From NCBI RefSeq assembly GCF_027744825.2, contig NC_071342.1:14403501-14467500 (forward strand): DNA of 64,000 bases, given 5' to 3'. Positions 51,171 to 64,000 of this stretch are shown one piece after another. The stretch is from Synchiropus splendidus. Taxonomy: Eukaryota > Chordata > Actinopteri > Syngnathiformes > Callionymidae. The translations under genes were made by a program, and so were the position numbers. Below the pieces are notes generated by a model. The model had not been told where the DNA came from, did not search any database, and saw only the letters and a list, made by a program, of their open reading frames with translations. Within the stretch, counting starts at the first letter, position 1. Every line of letters starts with the position of its first letter.

Positions 51171-51186
51171 ACACTAGATGGCAGTA
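51171..51186 (+). promoter_or_regulatory. Weak CTCF-like motif in mcu intron 1
   Basis: ACACTAGATGGCAGTA keeps the ACTAGATGGCAG core but lacks the leading CC. This is a motif match by eye only. Confidence 0.25.
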
Positions 51187-54100
51187 TTTCTGCTGAAAAA
51201 ACTACAAAAAGTGTAACGCAAAAACACCAAAAATGGAGATATGTAAGCTAAATATAGCTTCCACAGAAGCCCACCTTTCCTCTCATAACTATTCCTTCCT
51301 ATTAGCAGCCATGTTTACCATAAAGGCTTTTGTCAATACCACTAAGGCATCTGGAGGAATTTATTTAGTTTTCATGTAAAGACCACGCAGCCCTGGGAAT
51401 TCATCTGTAACGGCGACATAAAGGCATTTTTGTTCTTGTTTCACTGGAGACCTACTTGGAGAAATAGTTCTCCCACCTCGCAGCAACACAAACCTTTCAC
51501 AGAAGAGACAGGAAACCATTGGCTCTAAACAACACAGACCCCAAACACGGATCTGAAATGGAGTAACCGCGATCCTTTATCTTTGTCATCTATAAATGGC
51601 GAAGTGGCTTCCCCTGCGGCTCTTACGGGGTGCGTAGAAAGGTGGAGGGAATTTCATATAGGTGGTGCACCAGACATCAGGGGTGAGGAATAGTGTTGCT
51701 GACATAATTCCTGTTTCATGGAGCCTTCTGGGGAAGTGGAACCCTCCATCATTTATCTGCACTGTGGCTGCATTCATCTCAGTGGTAATTTGGAACGTTG
51801 GACGGACCGTCCTCTGAACCAGATAAGATGAGGCGTCACGAAGAGTCACTCCAGAGATCATTCATAAACAAGTTCAACGTCAATGAAAGATTTGAATGCA
51901 AGTTGAATATAGCTAAACAGACATTTGCTTCCAGCGCATGCTTGATTTACGGTCACAGATCAATGCCTCCCGCCGCCCAGTCTGTAGATAAAGGCTATGG
52001 TCAAGGAGAGGCATGGTGATCCATCATCCTCCCATGACAGGCCAAGCAAGGAGCAGAGCCAATGTTCAAGGTCGGGTCAGAGAGGGTCATAACACGGAGC
52101 TGAAAAACAGTGATCAATATGAAGGCTCCATCTGGGGACACCATTCTCACAAAGCCGCCGGTTCAAGGAATGTTCACCACCACTTACGGGGCTGGTTATT
52201 ACCAGTAACGTAATGAACTTGAGTCAACTTGACAGTGACACAGTGTCAGCGCTGAGTAGGAGTCTATTAAAGGAAGACGTTAAGTAATCGTGGTGCTACT
52301 GTTCTTAATTGTCATGGTTAGGTGGGCTCAGCTTTATTACTGGGAGAGGGAGCATCTACAAGTTCAACTACAGCCTCAGTCAAACCAAGCTGGAAATGTG
52401 GATGTTTACAAGAGAAATAAATTTGGTGAACACATGTAGCAATAAGCTCCCAGTTTTGCTCTTTCCTGAACAAGGATGGCAAAATATTATCTTGTCTCTT
52501 ATGGGATTGTCCTCTGAGATAGTGCTTAGGTCTGAGATGGGTTAAGTGTGAACTAGTCCAAAAAAAAAACGTGTGTGGAGAGAGACTGCCAACCCCGACT
52601 TGGTTTAGGACGCGGTACAGACTGTAGACAACTGTGAAACAAGGAGCAAAGCATGATTGAAATCTCTTATTCATTCTCTTGTTTCATGATTTTTTTTCAA
52701 TAAAAAGAAAAACACGCACTTGCACAACCCAAAGTCACAAACCTCAGTCGTGCTGGGAGTTCAACAGTCCCAGTCACCTCATCCTGAAAGCCAAATATGT
52801 CAATTCCAAAACTTAGAGGATGCCCCAGGGCCTACCCAAGACGGAGTCAAAGACTGAGCCTCTTCCCTCCAGCTGGCCCCCCCGCGACTCAACCTGCGAT
52901 AAGGAGTAGAACACTGAAGGATGGATGGAGAGTTAAGACCATATAACCAACAGCTGTAGCTAAAAGAGCTGAATGGGACATCTGTTCCCTTATAAACAAC
53001 TGAGCGACTTTTGCTGAGTAAGACAAGATAGTAGTAGAGCTGTACCGTTTATTAATATGCAGCTACTTCTCATTCCTGTTGGCCAGACACCATCATTATC
53101 ATCAATGTCTCCTGGTGTTTATGTTCGCACCCCTGCAATGTACATGCAGTGCAAAACATCGCATTCACTGAAGCAGGTAGTCAGATGTCATTAGCTGGGA
53201 CGGATGGCTGGATTCCTTCTTAGCCAAGACCTTCAGGATGAAATAATTCCACACCTTCTTCAAATTCTATTTTCTTTCTCATCCCTCCACTGAGTACGTC
53301 GAGTGCTTTAATGATTCCAATTCCATTAAGAAGCCGGAACATGACGATTTGCATTTTTCATAATATATGGAGAACTTGCTGACTAAGGGACATTAAATAT
53401 TTAGCTGAGGCAATGAAGTATATTTTCCAACTTATACAATAATCAGCTCTTATTATCTCAGGGGATGTTGTGTGAATGTTGTGCACAGGGTTCCACAGTC
53501 TGGGTCACTTGCACACACCTCACCACCACACTGACAGAACCTCCCCTGCTCTGACTCTCCAGAACAAACATACCTACACAAAAGTGCCTGCTCTGAAATA
53601 ACCTGATAAGGAGCAGCGATTGTCGAGTGGATTTGAGTACAGCGTGACACTAAGTTCTTCCAGCCGCAGCACAAACACTCGTGTAACAGAAGCACACGCC
53701 TAAGATTTTCCCTCCATCATGTTCCATCCCTGGTAAAAGCCTCTATATTTCCAGCGAAGTTGTTCATCTCTGCTCACAGATAAAGAGGTGCGGTGACCAA
53801 CTCCTGCTGTCACATGAGAACTGGGACCAGCTGATGCTGGCAGCGTCCTCTCCACGATTAGGTTATTACAATTATGACGCGTGAGAGCCAGTAAACAGAT
53901 TACACTGCTGTTTCATTCCATAATTGCTTCGCATGTAAACACTCAAATTCATTAATGCCAAAGCTCGGCAAACATCATTCCAACATTGCTGGATGTTACG
54001 CCCGGACACATACACCCTTTTGTTAATCCATACCTTCCAGCTGACGAAGTAGATTCATGATTTACAGTCGGTGCTAATGAGAAACATTATATTGCACGCA

Positions 54101-57100
54101 GGGGAAATTTTATTGTCACTTGCATTTTGTAGACAAAGTTAGGGAGGCCAGGTGGTTTGGACGCGAGGGGAGGGGGGGCATGTTAGACATGATATAAGGA
54201 CAGTGTAAATGAGGATTGGTGTGACTAGGCGGATGATCAAGGGAGGTCAAGATGGAAGACTTGCTGTGGCAACCCATGCCGTGAAACGCCAAAAGAAAAA
54301 GAACAAGGCCATTGTTGGCCCTTGGCATGACAACAGAGACATCAGAGAGTTCAGACGCTGTCATCTATTAACATGGACTTTTGACAGGTAGAAGTGTTGC
54401 ATGTCGATATATAAGGATTTCAATGGAGTCAATGGCCAATACGAATTATGTGCTCTGGGAGCTGGGTTTCTTCATCATTTTGCAATGTCACCACATAGAG
54501 TCCAGCTGTGGCGATGGCGCTAACACAATATCCTGGGGAGAAACCTGTTTTAACTACAGACACAAGGAGATCAGAGACAGAATCCTATGTGGCATCCTCG
54601 ATATAACTATTGGAAATAAAAACAAGAACATGTCTGAAAAGGCCCCAACACATTCTAATGAAGCAAGTGCCAAGTTACATAACTAGTAACTACTGTGTGG
54701 AACCAATGGCCCTGAATGAATCTGTCTTGACAAGTAGGGAATCGCTACCTGCGACGTCTGAGACGTCAACAGGAAATGCATCAAGTTCTTACTCTGAAAA
54801 AAAGGAACAAACTTTAGTCGAAAACCCCTTCACGGTACAGGTTCAACATCGGATAAAATGCCGAGGTCTGTTTTTAAATCAAAGGTACTTCATCCTGATG
54901 GTATTACATTTCCGAATCTTCCATACAACCCGAGGATGAGGGGCTCATAGCATGTCCAGATGGCTTGGACTTGACATGAGGAAGTCCTGATGTGGTCTGA
55001 TCAAGGAGCTGTAGTAGAGCACAGGGAAAACAGAGATGCTGGTGACATCTGGTGACACCTGATAATTTGCTGAGCTTGCAGGAATTCTGATGATCCCGAA
55101 TGAGACTCTCACCTCTGTGGTCCGGTGATGGATGAGCAGCAGACAGTCAGGCGTTTGAAAGATTGTTACAAAGATTGATTGGACTCTACGTTTCAGGCTC
55201 ACTAAAGTAGCTTGACTTATCCTGCTTCTGTACTCAAGAGTTCCCAGCGAAACGCTGTATTTTGAGGAACAAACCTGTACTGAAACAATTCTACATTTTC
55301 CTTCTTTACAACCAAAAAGATAAATGTTGCATAACACCATTATGGCAGTGCAGCAACAATAATGGTTCATAATGTGTTTCGGCTCCTTAATTCCTATGGG
55401 TGAAAAATACACGCAACGCCAGTGAGGCGTGCTATAAGGAGCAGTACAGTATGAGTTAAGAAAACCACTTGGACCACACCAGTGATGATGCGGGCCCTTC
55501 TCCCCGGGACCAACAACTTGATGCATTATTAAACAGCAGTGCAGCGTTCACGCCTCGACTTGGAAGGAAACCATTGTGCACTGCTCCACCTTGAAGAATT
55601 CAATCCGGTAAGGAGGCAGCATCTGCGCTTTCTGATGTGAGCGGGTCACAACAAGGATCACGACAGTGGAAAAAGCTGATTGCACGCATGATGTGTGCGT
55701 ACAGTAAGTGTGTGTGGTAAGTAGTAAGTAAGTAGTGTTCCACTGCTCATGTACCAGATGGCACTGGCTGCTGGTGTCTGTGCTCTTTTAAGGGACGGTC
55801 ACGCCATCCTCAGCCCCTCAGTCGTGTCTTCAAGGTAAGTTTTCACGGTGTCGTGCTTGCACGTCACCGCTCCTGTGCAACAGCTCCGACTGAGGTGGCG
55901 AAAAGCAATTCGACCGAGCCACAAATGAGGGACCACACACTTGGAACCCAGGGAATCTGGATGGATAGTCAAAGAAAGCAGGAACGTCAAACTAAAGAAC
56001 ATGCACACGCAGCCTGCAACACACTGTCATAAATATAAACCAACTTGCTGCTGGTCAGCACACATGAGCAATGCACATCCATTCGCCTGACCCCTGAACT
56101 TCACTTTATCAGACGTCCCCTCAGGCAACACCATCGGTGTTTCACGATCACAGGTCCCTCGTACTTCTACCTCATCTCCCAGGTCCTTCACGTCAGGGTT
56201 CACTAACTCCTCATGACCTCTCTGCTATATCAACACATGAGATTCGCTGCTAATGGTGTCATGTCCATTTGTGAGGTGGGGAGTGTCAATCACCTACCTC
56301 GATCTGGTCTCAGACCTCCATCCGAATTATGTGGAAAAGAACTACACCACGGCCTCAAACCGCAGAGCAGTCAGTCAGCTCTCTTCAACATGTCACCAGA
56401 GAGGTCCAACACAATTCCCTTCTCCCTTTGTGTGAACCTTCAATCAACAGCTAGGTATTGGCAATATGATATATTACAATATACTGCAATAGTGTCCAGC
56501 GCTATGTTATAAATATACAGTACGTTTACTAGTGCATTTATTTTTGTGTAAATATATTGCATAATACAGAATACTGACCCTATTTTCTGCACAAAGACTA
56601 GCTTAATGCTACACTTGCATTAATCCACAAAATAACTAAAAGGCAAACCTAAAAAAAAAAAATTTTTACATTACAATTAAAAACTATTTAAAAATTCCTG
56701 AAACATAGAAAACATACTTATATTGGCAATTTTAAACAAGAACATGTCTAACTACGTATGTGCGCTAAACAATAAGACTACCTTTTGTCTTGGGAATTAT
56801 GATTAAAAAAAAATAAAGAAAAGAAAATAAGTTTTCAAATGCTTCATTCATCCCTTTATTGTAAGTATGCCGGTAAGATTCTGCTATGGTACTGGTTAGC
56901 ATAGAACATTTAACACAGACCTGAACACTGGAGAGCTCTTTGTCCATTAAAAGGAGCTGATGGGAAAATGCTTGCTGCCTACTAGTGGTTGGAAGCCTGA
57001 AAACAAATATGGATATAGCACACTAAAAATATCGGCACAGGACAGTACAGTTATGTCGTCTTGTCTCGTGCTCCATAAACACGCAGGATTAAATTGTCAC

Positions 57101-60100
57101 ACATAACCAGCCCACTTCTGACGCCATTTGTAACGGAAAGGAAAGGAAAACACGTCACAAAACAGAGTGAAATTCAACACCTGCACACTTATCTCACAAC
57201 CAAAGGGCAGGCGCTTGACTATGGCAGTAAATGCACACCATGGCAAAGCTGCGACACATTAGGAATAATCGATGTCAGGAGATGCTGAAGCGGAACACGT
57301 GTTGTTGCTAAACGGTCATCACATCCAACTGAAGTGAATTCTGCGATTGTGGGGACAGCAGACAATATCCTTGACAGGTCGCAGTGGGCATATAGACAGA
57401 AGGACTCACATTCACTCACACCTTGGGACAAGTAAGAGCCATTGACTGACTCTGCACGCTTGCTAAAGCACTGAAGCCCGAACCACTATTCCACCAATTA
57501 TAAAGTCTTAATGATTTCCACGTTCATGAAAGTAGAAGGAAAAACATTTCATTGTATAGAAGTTCTGAGATCTGCTCCAACTTTCAGAGGCTGTGGAAGT
57601 TTGCCTCTTCACTCTGAGATAAGAATGGCTAAATAGCACCAATGGTTTTTGCACGTAAACACCACAAACTTTTAATCGGAAGCAGCAGCCGCGCTGCAAA
57701 TGATTAGCATCAGGAGCTAATCAATGCTGCTGACAGAGCTCCGTTTAATTCTTATAACGCTTCCTTTTGTTCCCCCAACATCATCAGTATGCTAAGAAGT
57801 TTGCCACCCGTCCCAACCAATGCTGTTAAAATCCTCTTAACAGCCCCCCTCAGAGACCGGGGCAGCGCTCGCCCTCAAAAGTCGCCTTATAAAGAAGGGA
57901 TAACGCCAACGAGAAACTCTGCACTTGCTTTGAATGAAATCAGAGCCCACAAAACAAGCACAAGAGATACGAAGGCTGCCCAAGGCAAGAGATAAACAGG
58001 TTCTCCAGTCAGGTTTATCCCAATGTTTGGCCGCAGGGAGCAGTGTCTGCATGATTTCTGAGAGAAACAAGTGGGGTATACTTGGAAAGGTTTTCCCGTG
58101 GCAAGATCTCTTCCTAGAGGAGTGACATATTACAGCTGACTTCATCACTATTATTGTTTGCCGTCAACAGTCTCATGCTCATGATTGAACCGCAACAGAC
58201 GGCACTGAGTACAAGTCGTATCGACATAGCAAAACAATCTAAAGAGAGAGTCATTTTGGTTTCAAATGGTGCAGTCATTGGTTAAGTCTGTGAAACATTC
58301 AACTCTTGACAGGGAAAATGAATCAGTCAATCATCTGTGAATCTGAGCATCTTGTCTGGAAATAAGTGGTGACGTTTTAGTAAACATTAGATCATTATTT
58401 GAGGCAGCAGTCTCCCTTTCAAGTCTCCCTCTCAGAGCAAGATGCACACGTTCATGAAAAAGAAAATTACAGGCACACATATATAGAAGGACCAGGTTCA
58501 GCATGCAAACGGTGGAGTGTGCCTGTCCGTTTTTAAGATCATGTCTACTAATCATGTCAACAAAGTTCCAGCTCATGAGGAGAGAAATTGAAGTTGGCAC
58601 TCAATTCTAGTCAAGATTCATTAAAACTCCACCGAAGGCTACTGAGCAGGAGACATCCTGGGTACGCTTCAGATGGTTTTACCTGACCATCCTACTTCTG
58701 ACACCAACTGCTACAGAGAACAAGAAAATGTGTCCCAGCCTGGAGGATCAGGAGCCTTATGCAGCCTGGTTACTGTTAGTCTAAGGCCCTGGTAAGTGCC
58801 ACATCATGAAAAACCTTTAGCAGCCATTTGTGCTCTTTTCTACATTATTGTTCTTATTTTTTAATACGTACATATGCATCTGGGCAGTGCTTCACAGAGG
58901 AGCTGTAGGAGGTTTCTGAGGAACGGCACATCTGGGCTGCTGGCCCGACGACAGACATCAGATCAGAAGGAAAAAAAATGGCATTCATGTTGTGAAAGCT
59001 GTTGGGAAGGATTTTTTAAAATCTGATTTGACTTTCTGAAAAGAGCCTTTTTGATCTCTCTCTACTTATGTATTAGCTGAACAGACACACACTGCACAAT
59101 ACAGGCTGAAATTCACCTCTGAAGGCAAATACATTATCTGTTTGCCTTTGACCACACTGTTTTGTAAACACATCAATTATTTTTATTTTATATATAATTA
59201 TGAATAAGCATATTTCAATGTATATTTCCATTTAAATTCCTGTTTTATTTTACCATTTTTATTTCCACTACGTGTTTTCCCCCTCTCATTCCCATTTATA
59301 TTTCACATTTTTTTCCTCATTTTGTCAGTCCTAGTATTCCATAGTTCTTCAAATGACTCTTTAATTCCATCATTATACCGACAAACGTCGTGACATTGAA
59401 ATAAAGCTTATACTAGAGATGCCAATGGAAAGCAGCAAAAGAACAAAGAGAGGAAGCTTTGTTCCGCGACTGTAATGACTTACTGAAGTGAAAAACTTGC
59501 AGCAAAAGTCACTTTTCAAATGTCAAATTCAATATACCACACTGTCAGGATAGAACTCTGCTAATATTTCTCTCTCCGGACCATTTCCACGGTTCTTCAG
59601 GAGAAATCTGGCAGTGACAACACCGTGTACATACTCTAAAATTCAGGTCAATGTCTAAAATTGTTACGCACTATTTATAGTCTTCCTCTGTACGCTGAAA
59701 ATAAAGATAGTCGGAAATACAAAACAGGTTAAAGTGACAGCTGCTGGTGCGACGCTCGCAGTCCCAGAATGCTGACTCTGTCGAGGGAAATATTATTCCT
59801 GAGGCAGCAGTTGCATGTGAAGCTTCTTTTTAATAAGTTCGTTCTCATCACAGCATATTTGTTTTGACGCTGCGACTCTAGATGTGAATCTACAGGCTGG
59901 TCACTCTTCGTCCTGATATAGCTGTGTCAGCGAACCCGTCTCCTTTGTACTGTATCATTCCCCACAGGCGACAGTCTGTGCAGATGGTACATACACAGAA
60001 ACTGGCCCTGCATTAGTGTAAATTTTAACACAATCTAAAGGCCATATACTTATAACAAACCTCTACTGTATGTCAAATGTGGCTCTGCTTGTCAGAGAGA

Positions 60101-61974
60101 CAAATCAATACCAATGGCATCAACAGTCCGTTCACAACAGAGGCATCAGATATTCACAGGTCGTATGGAAAAGAGCCCGGCACACTGACTTCAGCAGTTT
60201 GCGAAAGTGGGCCAGCGTCTGTGAAAGTGTCACTCATGCAGCCCTCCTGTGGGGGCGCCGCCACAGTCGAGGTTACAGCCTTCACATGAGCTGAAGTCTT
60301 GCCTCCCAAAGAATCAAAGACTGGTCGTTATGGAGCGACTCCTCCTCCAGAATAAAATAACGAGTGATGAACAGTGAAGTTGAGTCTGGTACACAAGTTA
60401 AACATCGCAAACCAGCTCATTAACAATTGAATATTTAATTATGGTTATTAATATACATTTCAGTAAATGATCTGCAGATTCAGATGGAGTCTGGGATTGA
60501 AACAGGTGGCTGGGGAATCTTCAGTCATGCAGACTCCGTATCGGTGTGTAGTGGTGTCACGAGTCTCATATAGTGACCCAAAAAAGACCACTCAAACTGG
60601 AGGGTGCAATCCTGGGGGAGACCCAGGACACGCTCAAGAGACGACTCAATGCCTCCCACAAGAGCTGGAGAACATTTCAGAGAAGAGAATTCTGGACCTC
60701 TTTGTTTTGGCTGCTGCCCACACAACAAAGATCTGATCAGGAGAAACAAATGCACTCATGCAATAGCAGACGTGAGGAGAGGTGTCTGCATCTCTCTCCA
60801 CTCAGCAAACCGTCGACACAGTACAAATGCAGGCTGGGATTCACCTCTGCGCTAGGACAAAGCTTACAACACAGACCACACAAGTGAGGAGAGGAAGATT
60901 GACAGATATGAACAGTGGTGAGTGAATCCCGCTTTTATTAGAGCCGTATCAGACTCTATAAGACATCACGACTTTATTAGATTGTCCCCCAGCTCTCGCT
61001 CTCATATTTGCCCTTTCATAACACCTAAATGACATTGTGCCCTAAAATCAAATAGAGCCGCCGATGCTCGGGATTCAGCCCTGTCTCTATATCTGTCCCG
61101 GAGCTTCCATTAACAATATCTTAATCCTCATCATCAGTATGCAGCATGCCGCGCCGCGCCGGCGCCCCCCCCTACACTCTCTCTAGTGGTGATTAGACTT
61201 CTTCTCAAGGCCTTCCTCGCGCTCAGACTTCCCCAGCCTTTTGTTTCTCTTCATTTTTCTGGCCGGGAATCAGTCCTGCTGCCAAATGAGCTCAGACAAG
61301 GACACCCAGGTCTGTTGGCTCTGACTGCTGCGGCTTCATTACGGCGCCGACAATGTGACAGGTGATGCAGCCGATTGGAGGAGAATGTTTTTTGTTGCTA
61401 ACCTGGAGTATAAGGAACTCATCTGTGGTGATTAATGGCAAAAACATATCAGCGTGGAGACACACTGAAAAGATGAAAATAAAATCCTCATCATTAACTT
61501 GATGCAGGGTCAACAAGGATCAGCTGATGTTCTCAGCCACACTCTTCTATTCACTCCTGAGTTCACCTGGCAGGAAACACAGTTGTTTGAAGATAAAGCA
61601 ATCCACGATTCCTTCAGTTGACCTTCCTTGTCATATTCAGTAGAACCAAAAAAAAGCATTGCATTATAGAACCGATTATTGTATCAACACAGGGATATGA
61701 ACATTAAAGATAACACAAGCACAAAATAAGATCCTTCTCGGTAAATACATTTCTGCCCTCATTCTGCATGTAAAGCTACGACAGAGGCTACCATCAGTTT
61801 CGTGCTTTCGCCCTTCAATGCGCATGTATCAACCAACCAACTCCAAACCTCATGTCCTGCTTGCCATCGATCAAAAGCTGAAGCGAGCCACAGTTATGAA
61901 AGCCACTATGATGCCACTACGATTAGAGCCCATTTCTGCTCCCTTTACGTGCGAAATTGTGCCCGTTTGTTTCA

Positions 61975-62270
61975 AACAATGTTACATGCGTTCTTTATGA
62001 AGGTATTGCTGTTCACCAATATATCCACCAGGGGGAGCAGCACACAGTCAAAACATTATGACAATAACAAACTTCAAAACCAACATGGCGACTGAGGAAG
62101 AAGTATTGATAATAATTGATAAAAAACAGAGGCAGTGTTGTAGGAAGTGGTGGTTGGTCAGGCCGTTAAATATATGGCAACTTTCCACCATTGTTATGTC
62201 TTCTTTGTATCTCATGGAGCTACACATAGGGCAGTAACAGCAACACAGCCCCCACAGTTTCCAGTGAGAG
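61975..62270 (+). mobile_element. Harbinger-like nonautonomous element, copy B
   Basis: From the ATG at 62085 it encodes MATEEEVLIIIDKKQRQCCR followed by KWWLVRP and then unrelated residues to a stop. An acidic MATEE start followed by a basic cluster and WW-VxP recalls the N-terminus of PIF/Harbinger transposases as I remember it. The rest of the transposase is absent, so this would be an internally deleted copy. Confidence is limited by the short match. Confidence 0.45.
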
Positions 62271-64000
62271 GTGACATACGTTTCAATTGCTGTCTAGCAT
62301 CAGCAGCTGGATACTCTCACTTGAGATCTTACTAATCCGGTTTATTCATTCATGTATTCAATTAAATACTGCACCAATATTGACACATCTTAAGTCAGTA
62401 ATGGCGCAACTCCAAAATATTTTAGTCATTCTGAATAAGCACCTGAACAGGAAATCAAATAAGGGGGCTTTTTTTTATGAGCCAGAGAAGTTACAAATAG
62501 ATTTACATTGTTCAATTTCAAAAGTCAAGACGTCCTTGACTTGACACCGCAACTCTGACAAAAGTTTCCACAAAACTTCTTAAGAAAGTGCAATTTCATC
62601 AAGCAACTGACAAATTGTTGACATCAGTGCGTAAGTCAACGAGAAAAGTATGAGAGACACACAAACCTCTTCAGATACATCAGTATTAATCGAGAAAAGA
62701 AAAGACATGTTGGATCGATTTTTAATGAAACGTTCACTGAGGCAAAAAATATCCCAAAATTACTGTTTCCACACTATAACTTTATAAGTCACTCATTTAT
62801 TTATTTTTTTCTTGATGGAGCACCTTGATTCTTTAAATTGATTTAACAGGGCTCATGTTATTGTGACTGCTTGAATCTCCCAGAGTTCTGCTGGCTTGTA
62901 TTACTAAGACTTCCCTTTTTGGTTTGGGAATAAGGAGAAATGTTTGTGCGAGCTAATCCAAACACTTAATGTCCATGGAAAAGATCATCCTCAAGCCTGG
63001 CTTAAATGCTATAAAAGGAGAGGGAGTAGTAAGAAGGCTGGAGGGATCGAGTCATGCAGGGATGTGTAAAAATAGTTAAGGTCAGCGGCTGCTTCTCAGA
63101 GAATGATTTGTGTTTACGACCCATTTAAAGCTGCAACAATTTCACAACCAAGCCACTCTTGAGTCATCCAAGTTGGACAGTCGCCCAAGTATGAGAAAGA
63201 ACCTGCTTCCTAGTTTTTCAAGATTTCAGTGCGATCGCTTCTTTAAGTGTGAGAGTGAAGGGCACCCACAAGAGAACAACTACGAGTTCCTTGCAAGACT
63301 GAGTTACTCAAACATCCTCATGCAACAAGCGTTTCCTCTTCCTACTTGCTTATTATCACAGACAATACACACTCTCCTGCTACTACACAAGAGACAAAAA
63401 TGCTTTTGCTCGCTAGTCAAGTAAGGAATGAAGATTTGCAGATCACAAAAAAAACAACATTCCATGGAAGACAGGCTGTGAGCCATCAAATCATTAAGAT
63501 GCTGTTGTGGTGATCTCTTAACTCAACAACACATTCTCACACCCAAATAGTGACAATCTTCAAGTGACTTTTGTGTCCAACTTTGACGGCACAGTCAACC
63601 TTTCACGCGTTGATACATTGCCTCAATTTAAGCACAATCCTTCCATGGCAAGAAACGCTGGCGGAGAGACGGAAGTTACTAGAAAATAGTCGCTATTTTA
63701 CACCATTTGAGAATGGGTTGAACAAAACAGTCAACTGAACATTGTCAAGTCAAACATACATTTACTCAGGTTCCTGTGACTAAGTCAAAATTTCTCAAAT
63801 TCCACTAGTTGAAGTGGGAAAACAACTAAACAGATTACAAGTGGAATGCATCAATGATCCCAAAAGGAAGCCTTCAACACAAGGGTTCTCATTTCGGCTC
63901 TCGATATTTTTTTGTTTTGTTTTGTAACCCAGACATAAACATTTACTGTAAAGTACAGTACATTTCCAGTATTTTCAGACATTATTTTTTTATTCTAACT

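Noticed and set aside
54945..55526. A 193-codon open frame on the minus strand
   Set aside because: No recognisable domain, signal peptide or splice context, and it lies within mcu intron 1. One frame of this length is about what chance gives in 64 kb on two strands. A profile search with no hit and absence of RNA-seq would confirm.
61141..61172. CpG-rich patch as possible mcu exon 1 or promoter
   Set aside because: Only about 30 bp, with a C homopolymer and no Met-led frame resembling a targeting peptide on the minus strand.

Overview
The window is a piece of a teleost fish nuclear genome, probably a percomorph with a compact genome. It has spliced vertebrate genes with GT-AG introns, many of them only 64-80 bp long. 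It also has long microsatellites, teleost-type interspersed repeats and LINE tails ending in ATTCTG repeats. No prokaryotic features, CRISPR array, tRNA or rRNA gene was seen.

Four protein-coding genes could be rebuilt exon by exon, with every splice phase consistent. (1) pde10a, plus strand: 21 exons from 1818 to the stop at 19667, lacking only the first coding exon(s), which lie off the left edge. It encodes a dual-specificity cyclic-nucleotide phosphodiesterase with two GAF domains and the HD-type catalytic domain. (2) pla2g12b, plus strand, 24771-26106, four exons, complete: a secretory-pathway phospholipase A2 homologue with the active-site His replaced by Leu and a C-terminal KDEL. (3) oit3, minus strand, 36797-29542, nine exons, complete: a signal peptide, cysteine-rich and EGF modules and a ZP domain. 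(4) mcu, minus strand, 47733-40759, exons 2 to 8: the pore subunit of the mitochondrial calcium uniporter with the DIME motif. Its exon 1 was not found and probably lies beyond 64000.

Layout: 1-22270 is pde10a with large, repeat-bearing introns. 22270-24770 is an intergenic stretch with a LINE 3' end and AT microsatellites, including a hairpin-forming palindrome. Next come pla2g12b and a tail-to-tail gap holding a 1.2 kb GAGTA-type minisatellite, then oit3, whose third intron is mostly a 78-bp-period minisatellite. After that are the putative 3' UTR and exons of mcu. Finally there are 16 kb of mcu intron 1, with a 195-bp pure (AC)n tract and dispersed repeats.

The order and orientation of mcu, oit3 and pla2g12b match, as I recall it, the human chromosome 10q22 cluster. 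The neighbour of pla2g12b differs (P4HA1 in human, pde10a here), so a synteny breakpoint lies in 22.3-24.8 kb. The four genes do not form one pathway: pde10a acts in cAMP/cGMP signalling, pla2g12b in lipoprotein loading in the ER, oit3 is a liver-type secreted ZP protein, and mcu works in mitochondrial calcium uptake. The main novelty candidates are regulatory or structural: a hairpin-like MITE whose arms carry CTCF-like motifs, the palindromic AT hairpin, the two large strand-asymmetric minisatellites, and the KDEL-ended, His-less phospholipase with an enlarged acidic N-terminal region.
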